Below are positions 59,613-64,000 of a DNA stretch of 64,000 bases, in pieces (positions within the stretch are counted from its first letter, which is position 1; every line of letters starts with the position of its first letter). The notes under the pieces are model-generated. The model was not told the origin of the DNA. It did no database searches and was given only the letters and a program-made list of their open reading frames with translations. Source of the stretch: Iris pallida (lineage: Eukaryota > Streptophyta > Magnoliopsida > Asparagales > Iridaceae); assembly GCA_029216955.1 (NCBI GenBank), contig JANAVB010010791.1, positions 9,179,593-9,243,592 on the forward strand. Reading direction: 5' to 3'. The position numbers and the translations under genes are program-made.

Positions 59613-62528
59613 ATATAAGCTAAATGCATTTTCTATGTATAAATATGGATGGAATATATATTATTATTAGTATTATTTAAAATAATATGTATTCAGTATA
59701 TAGGTTTTATAAATAATAATTATATATTTATTTTATTTTGGAATATTAGATATAAAATAAAATAGATTAAGTAGATTTTATATGTAGATAAATGTATGTA
59801 CATAAATAATTTGTGGAAATATATTTCTTTTAATAATTGTAAGTATTATTTTTCTTTTATAAGTAATTTTTTTAGTAGAAATAAGAAAAATATATATACA
59901 TGCATATATGGAAATAACAAAGGATTGCTAAAAGGGTATTGTTCACTTTCCGTGACCCCGACCCGAAGTCGCGCATGAAAGATTAGTTTTGAACTTTTTT
60001 CAAAACATAACCAAAAATCCTCAAAATTTGATCAAATCTTTTGGTCTAAAATCCCTATCCTAATCTCCTTTGACTAGTCGAATCTAGGTTTTAAATTCAA
60101 CCACAAATATCATTTAAATCGGATTGAGAAGCCCTCATGTAGACTCCCTGCCACCAACAATCACCCCTAACATACCGCGCCACCCGCCGTCGCACGCCGA
60201 AGCACCGTCGACCGACGCTGCAAGAAGCAACAGCCGTTGGAACAACAACGTAGTAACAAATAGCAGCAGGGTAATAACAATAACTGCAGACCTTACTTCG
60301 GGGAGAGATTTATCCATCTCTATAAGATCGTTTTATGATCTAATTACCATAATATATTCCCACCTAACCTCCTTCGCATATTATGAATTAGGTAAAATAA
60401 ATCCTAGTAAAAGTCCATGAGAAATCGATTCAAAGTCGGGAAAAGTATGTTTGAAAATAGAACAAAAAATCGACCTTAATACTCTGTTTAAAGACCTGTA
60501 ATTCCATGCACTATCGATCTACTTGCGAATCCATTTTGACTATTTGTGGACTAATTGACCTATAGAAAATTAATAAGTTGTTTTTTTATGTTGTATTAAA
60601 ACATTAGATAAATCACCTTAAAAATCAAGAAAAACTTATTTTCAAATCCTTGGAATATCACGAAACCGGTTCCTTTCCTACGAACTGGATGACTTGGTCA
60701 TAAACCGGGGGCATCGAAAGGTGAGTACGAACTTTATGAACATGTGGGATTTGACGTAATTTGTATTGGTTGCGTGTGCGCGACGAATTCGACACGTATC
60801 CATCGAAGAACACCATATCGGCCTTTTTTTGAAATTTTCTAATAATTTCATACACACTCTTCACATTGCGTCAATAATTGCGCCATAGGACTCGTAGCAT
60901 TTTTCTGGTCCTATGAGCCAAGTTTGGTCCAATTCTGAGATAGTTGACAAGATAGTCGTTTTGGCGGTCTACGATCCGATTCATCGGACAATTTGTGCAT
61001 GGCCCATCGAAATCCAAAATTAGACATAGCGTTGAGTTCGTATCAAAAAACTGGACATGTAGACTATAACTTGTTGAGTTTAGAGACCATAGAATTTGGC
61101 AGTTTTTCGGTGCAAAGCAGGTCCAACAACGGATATCGTTTTGACCTAAAACTATAATTTTGTTGGTGTGCCCAGAATTGGACTTATGGGTAGTCGATCT
61201 TGGATATTATTATTATGCTGGAAATTTAGTGATTTCAATTTTAGCATCCAAAGACATTGTAGAAGTTCCCTCATTGTTGCTTCATTTAAATTTGACTCGA
61301 CGAGTTCACCTGCAGGACATCGTCAATTTGTTACACCATCACCAAGCAAGTATACCTTGCCACTTTATTCTGATTTGTGCTCTTTATTTTAGCATATTTA
61401 TTTTTTTCTATTTATTTAGGGCCTTATTTATTTTATTTAAACTCTGTTTCCAAGTCATCTAGGTGCAAATGACTGTATTAGTCGTTTTTATTTTTTCTAT
61501 ATTTTTATGCATGTCAACTTTGTTTTCGAAAACCGTCCCGTTATTATGATAATTTTTGTTGTTAGTAGCCGAGGAACATAGTCTGCCGTAGTACGTGGTC
61601 CATTCCATATCTTGTTTCGTTGTTGGGCTGGGCTATCGTACTTCGATAGGCTATGAACTGAGGTGCAAAGCAGAACTCATTATTGTAAGATATCAGTATA
61701 CCACCTTTGGCCATGACACTTGTGTTATACGAGTTTGAGTCTCATATAGGTCTCGGACTTGCGTAGTTGACTGGCCACCGGTACATAAAGGACGTCGATA
61801 GGGTATAACTGTTAATAGAATTGCATGCTAGAAAACGTTGGGAGGGGAGAACATGATTGGATGTTGACTACCTTCCTATATATCGTAGACTCGCTTAATA
61901 CTGAGGAACGATAGGTATACTATATGCTATAGACTCCTCCGATACTGATGGTGGTATATAGTATTTAGACTCGCTACTGAGGAACTGTATTATTTTGACC
62001 TGACTTGGTGGTTATGTGAACATGCACTGTTCTCAAATTGTATCACATAGAACAATTAGGAGTCAATTAAAGTATATGCATTATATCCTTAGTTGTCTGC
62101 TTATAGTTTTAGCCATTTATATATAATCAGTATATTGTAGCATATTTTTTTGTATCTTGTTACGTCCCTCTGAGGACCTGGTGATCTATCTAAGTAGTTG
62201 ATTGTGCGGAGCTAATTTGCTGATTATGATAGTGTTGTTATTTTTATTCAGGTATCTTTCATGATTTATATTTATATCCATTACTTGCCTTCTGCTTATT
62301 AGTCTAGTTTTTATACCATATTATTCTTATGTCTATTCAAACCTCTATGTTAAAGGACTACAGACCACGATACATATTGGTTATTCTTGATGTTATTCAT
62401 TATGTGGATTGAGATACATGATACGTGATTTGGTAGATAGATTTAGATACCAAGACAACTTATATGTATTCTAGTTGGGTTGGAGTCCACTAATTACGTA
62501 GCTGGCATATAGGGACTGGGGCATTACA
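59613..62528 (+). repeat. Gypsy LTR K (J family), probably solo
   Basis: It ends ATAGGGACTGGGGCATTACA at 62528. Matches with LTR J: CCCCGACCC near 59954/5786, GCGTGTGCGCGACGAA near 60771/6678, AAGTATACCTTGCCA near 61348/7232, and TTACGTCCCTCTGAGGACC near 62159/13104. The start is blurred by the microsatellite. No primer site for tRNA-Met or pol follows, so it is probably a solo LTR. Open frames at 60124-60420 and 61160-61460 resemble nothing known. Confidence 0.7.
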
Positions 62529-64000
62529 GTTCGGACAAAATTCGATCCAAGACCAAAAAGTTCCTAGTTTGGTTAGTAACTATGGAAACGAGTTTGAGTT
62601 TGTGTTCGATTATGGGTAGAATTTAGTAAGGTATTTTTGAACAGACTTGGATTGCATCAAAATTTGTCGAAGTGCGATATGACTCACATAAGTCTAGACT
62701 CAATAAAGATAAAAATACATAATAAAGTATAAAAATACACCATAATGTAGCCTTCTTCTTGTGATGTAGAAATCATATTTTCAAGTAAACTTTGAATTGA
62801 AGCAGTTTTTATTATCTATCAAACCGTAATTTAGTTAATTATCTAAATTGGATCGACCGTGACCAAAAAATCGATTGCTATGCACAACAATCCAAAGTAG
62901 ATGTAAATCTTCAAAAATCGATTACTCCCTACTACATTTTATCGAATGAATGAATCGTCGTCGTTTGACGTAGCATTTCTCTCCTCCGTTGTCTTTCATC
63001 AAAAATGAAAGCACCCTAAAGTTGTGAACCGTAATAGAAAAGAAAGGTAAAGTAGAAAACACATATATATTATAACATTCCAGAATTTTAAGCAGTAGAA
63101 TTTAAGACATCACATTGCAGTAAATAAGCCAAATAAAAATCCCAACTAGTTAATAACAATTCCTCAACAAAATAAAAATTATAAATAAAAGTGCTACAAA
63201 CTGAAGTAATCAACTCAAGTACACAATGATAAAGAAAATAATATAACATCATCCACTCAAATATAATCTCTAAGTGCTAAAGTTACTGATCGACTGCAAC
63301 TACAATTGATCATCACCGGTGCCTACAGATCGGTTGGGATCATAGAAAGCAACTACTCGATCAAAGTATCATTGAATGTCTGGATCGCTAACTCGAAACC
63401 GTGTCGTGAAGGATCACGAACTAGTAAAAATGGGCCGGCTGGGTTTGATAGAAGCTATACTGGATATCTGACAGAGTGTTGGATATGGATGAGCCTAATA
63501 AGTAATACGATAGTCCCAAGCACGATAGTGATTGTCTTCCAGTTGGAAGTTATCCTGAATTTTGTGATAACAATTCTTCCAGTCGAAAGCAATCCTGAAG
63601 CATAGCCTGGATAGACTCAAGTGCGACTAGTGGAGGAGGTGGTGCCGAGGTGCATTATGATGAACATGAGGTAAGTCATCGTCAGCAGGAGGAGCAGCAG
63701 CATATGGAATAGTAAGAGCAGTCAGATAAGCCTTACTGAAATAGGATGGCTCAGCTAACAATAGACAACGTCCATAAAATATCAAAATGATCAAAGATAA
63801 TCGGCAAGTAGAATATCTTTTAAGCTAGGCTGAGAAAGGATAGTCATCTATAGGAATACCTTGCTGAGATAGGTTGGCTCAGCTGAGAACAATATATTGT
63901 AAGTCGAGAATCCTAAAATTGTTCAGCTATGCTAGGAAGATAGTAAAATTATGTCCCTGAACAAGCATTAATCTCACGAAAGAATTCAAACCAAGCAATT
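62529..64000. other. Unassigned right end of the window
   Basis: 62529-63000 is AT-rich with nothing recognised. 63000-64000 has A-rich runs followed by mixed DNA, loosely like the left edge of minus-oriented gypsy LTRs (compare 14880-15200). It contains two direct repeats: CTTCCAGTYGRAAGYWATCC at about 63536 and 63576, and a CTTRCTGARATAGGWTGGCTC block at about 63732 and 63859. An open frame at 63306-63605 has no family resemblance. Confidence 0.3.

Noticed and set aside
63306..63605. Open frame of 99 codons near the right edge.
   Set aside because: No motif or family resemblance, and it overlaps direct repeats of non-coding appearance.

Overview
The window is nuclear DNA of a flowering plant, made almost entirely of nested transposable elements. 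The evidence is a Sirevirus-like Ty1/copia family with a third gene, Ty3/gypsy chromovirus pol remnants, plant-type L1 LINE fragments (DUF4283 ORF1, endonuclease/RT ORF2), CACTA ends with a spliced PF03004-type gene, and a hAT element of the TTF/ZMYM type. I recognise no host gene, tRNA, rRNA or CRISPR array. The species cannot be named from this sequence.

Layout, left to right. 1-3831 is the 3' part of copia element B (end of pol, an intact 421-codon third ORF, polypurine-tract array, 3' LTR), inserted in a decayed gypsy pol (element J, 3837-5337). J's 3' LTR (about 5413-13567) is split by a 5.2 kb CACTA element (7819-12991). 13568-14738 is unassigned. 14739-17060 is a lone gypsy-type LTR, followed by a CACTA right end. 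17197-25671 is an old minus-strand copia (I), whose third ORF carries a 4.05 kb hAT element (18175-22225) with a perfect 8-bp target duplication. 25672-36401 is a patchwork: a CACTA left end, a minus-strand LINE ORF1, a gypsy LTR, gypsy pol (E), another gypsy LTR plus chromodomain (H), a plus-strand LINE ORF2 (G) and an LTR scrap. 36402-39745 is the 3' part of CACTA element D with a minus-strand spliced gene.

39746-59139 is the best-preserved element, copia A. It has two 944-bp LTRs, a GACTG target duplication, tRNA-Met primer site, gag, pol, third ORF and polypurine-tract array. Its integrase region is split by gypsy element C (43911-53629; LTRs of about 3.1 kb; ACACC duplication). Beyond A lie an exon scrap of the D gene, a very long TA microsatellite, a gypsy LTR (K, to 62528) and unassigned DNA.

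How the parts work together: A and B are siblings that encode capsid (gag), protease, integrase, RT, RNase H and an extra 3' ORF of unknown role. Both carry in-frame or frameshift damage where visible, except the third ORF of B, which is open. Element C has LTRs differing by only about 1.7% but a wrecked interior, so it was probably copied by proteins supplied by another element. The most interesting signals are the block-wise divergence of the third ORF between A and B, the repeated polypurine tract with hairpins, the GC-rich palindromes shared by LTRs and the ORF3 leader, and the trans-mobilised element C.
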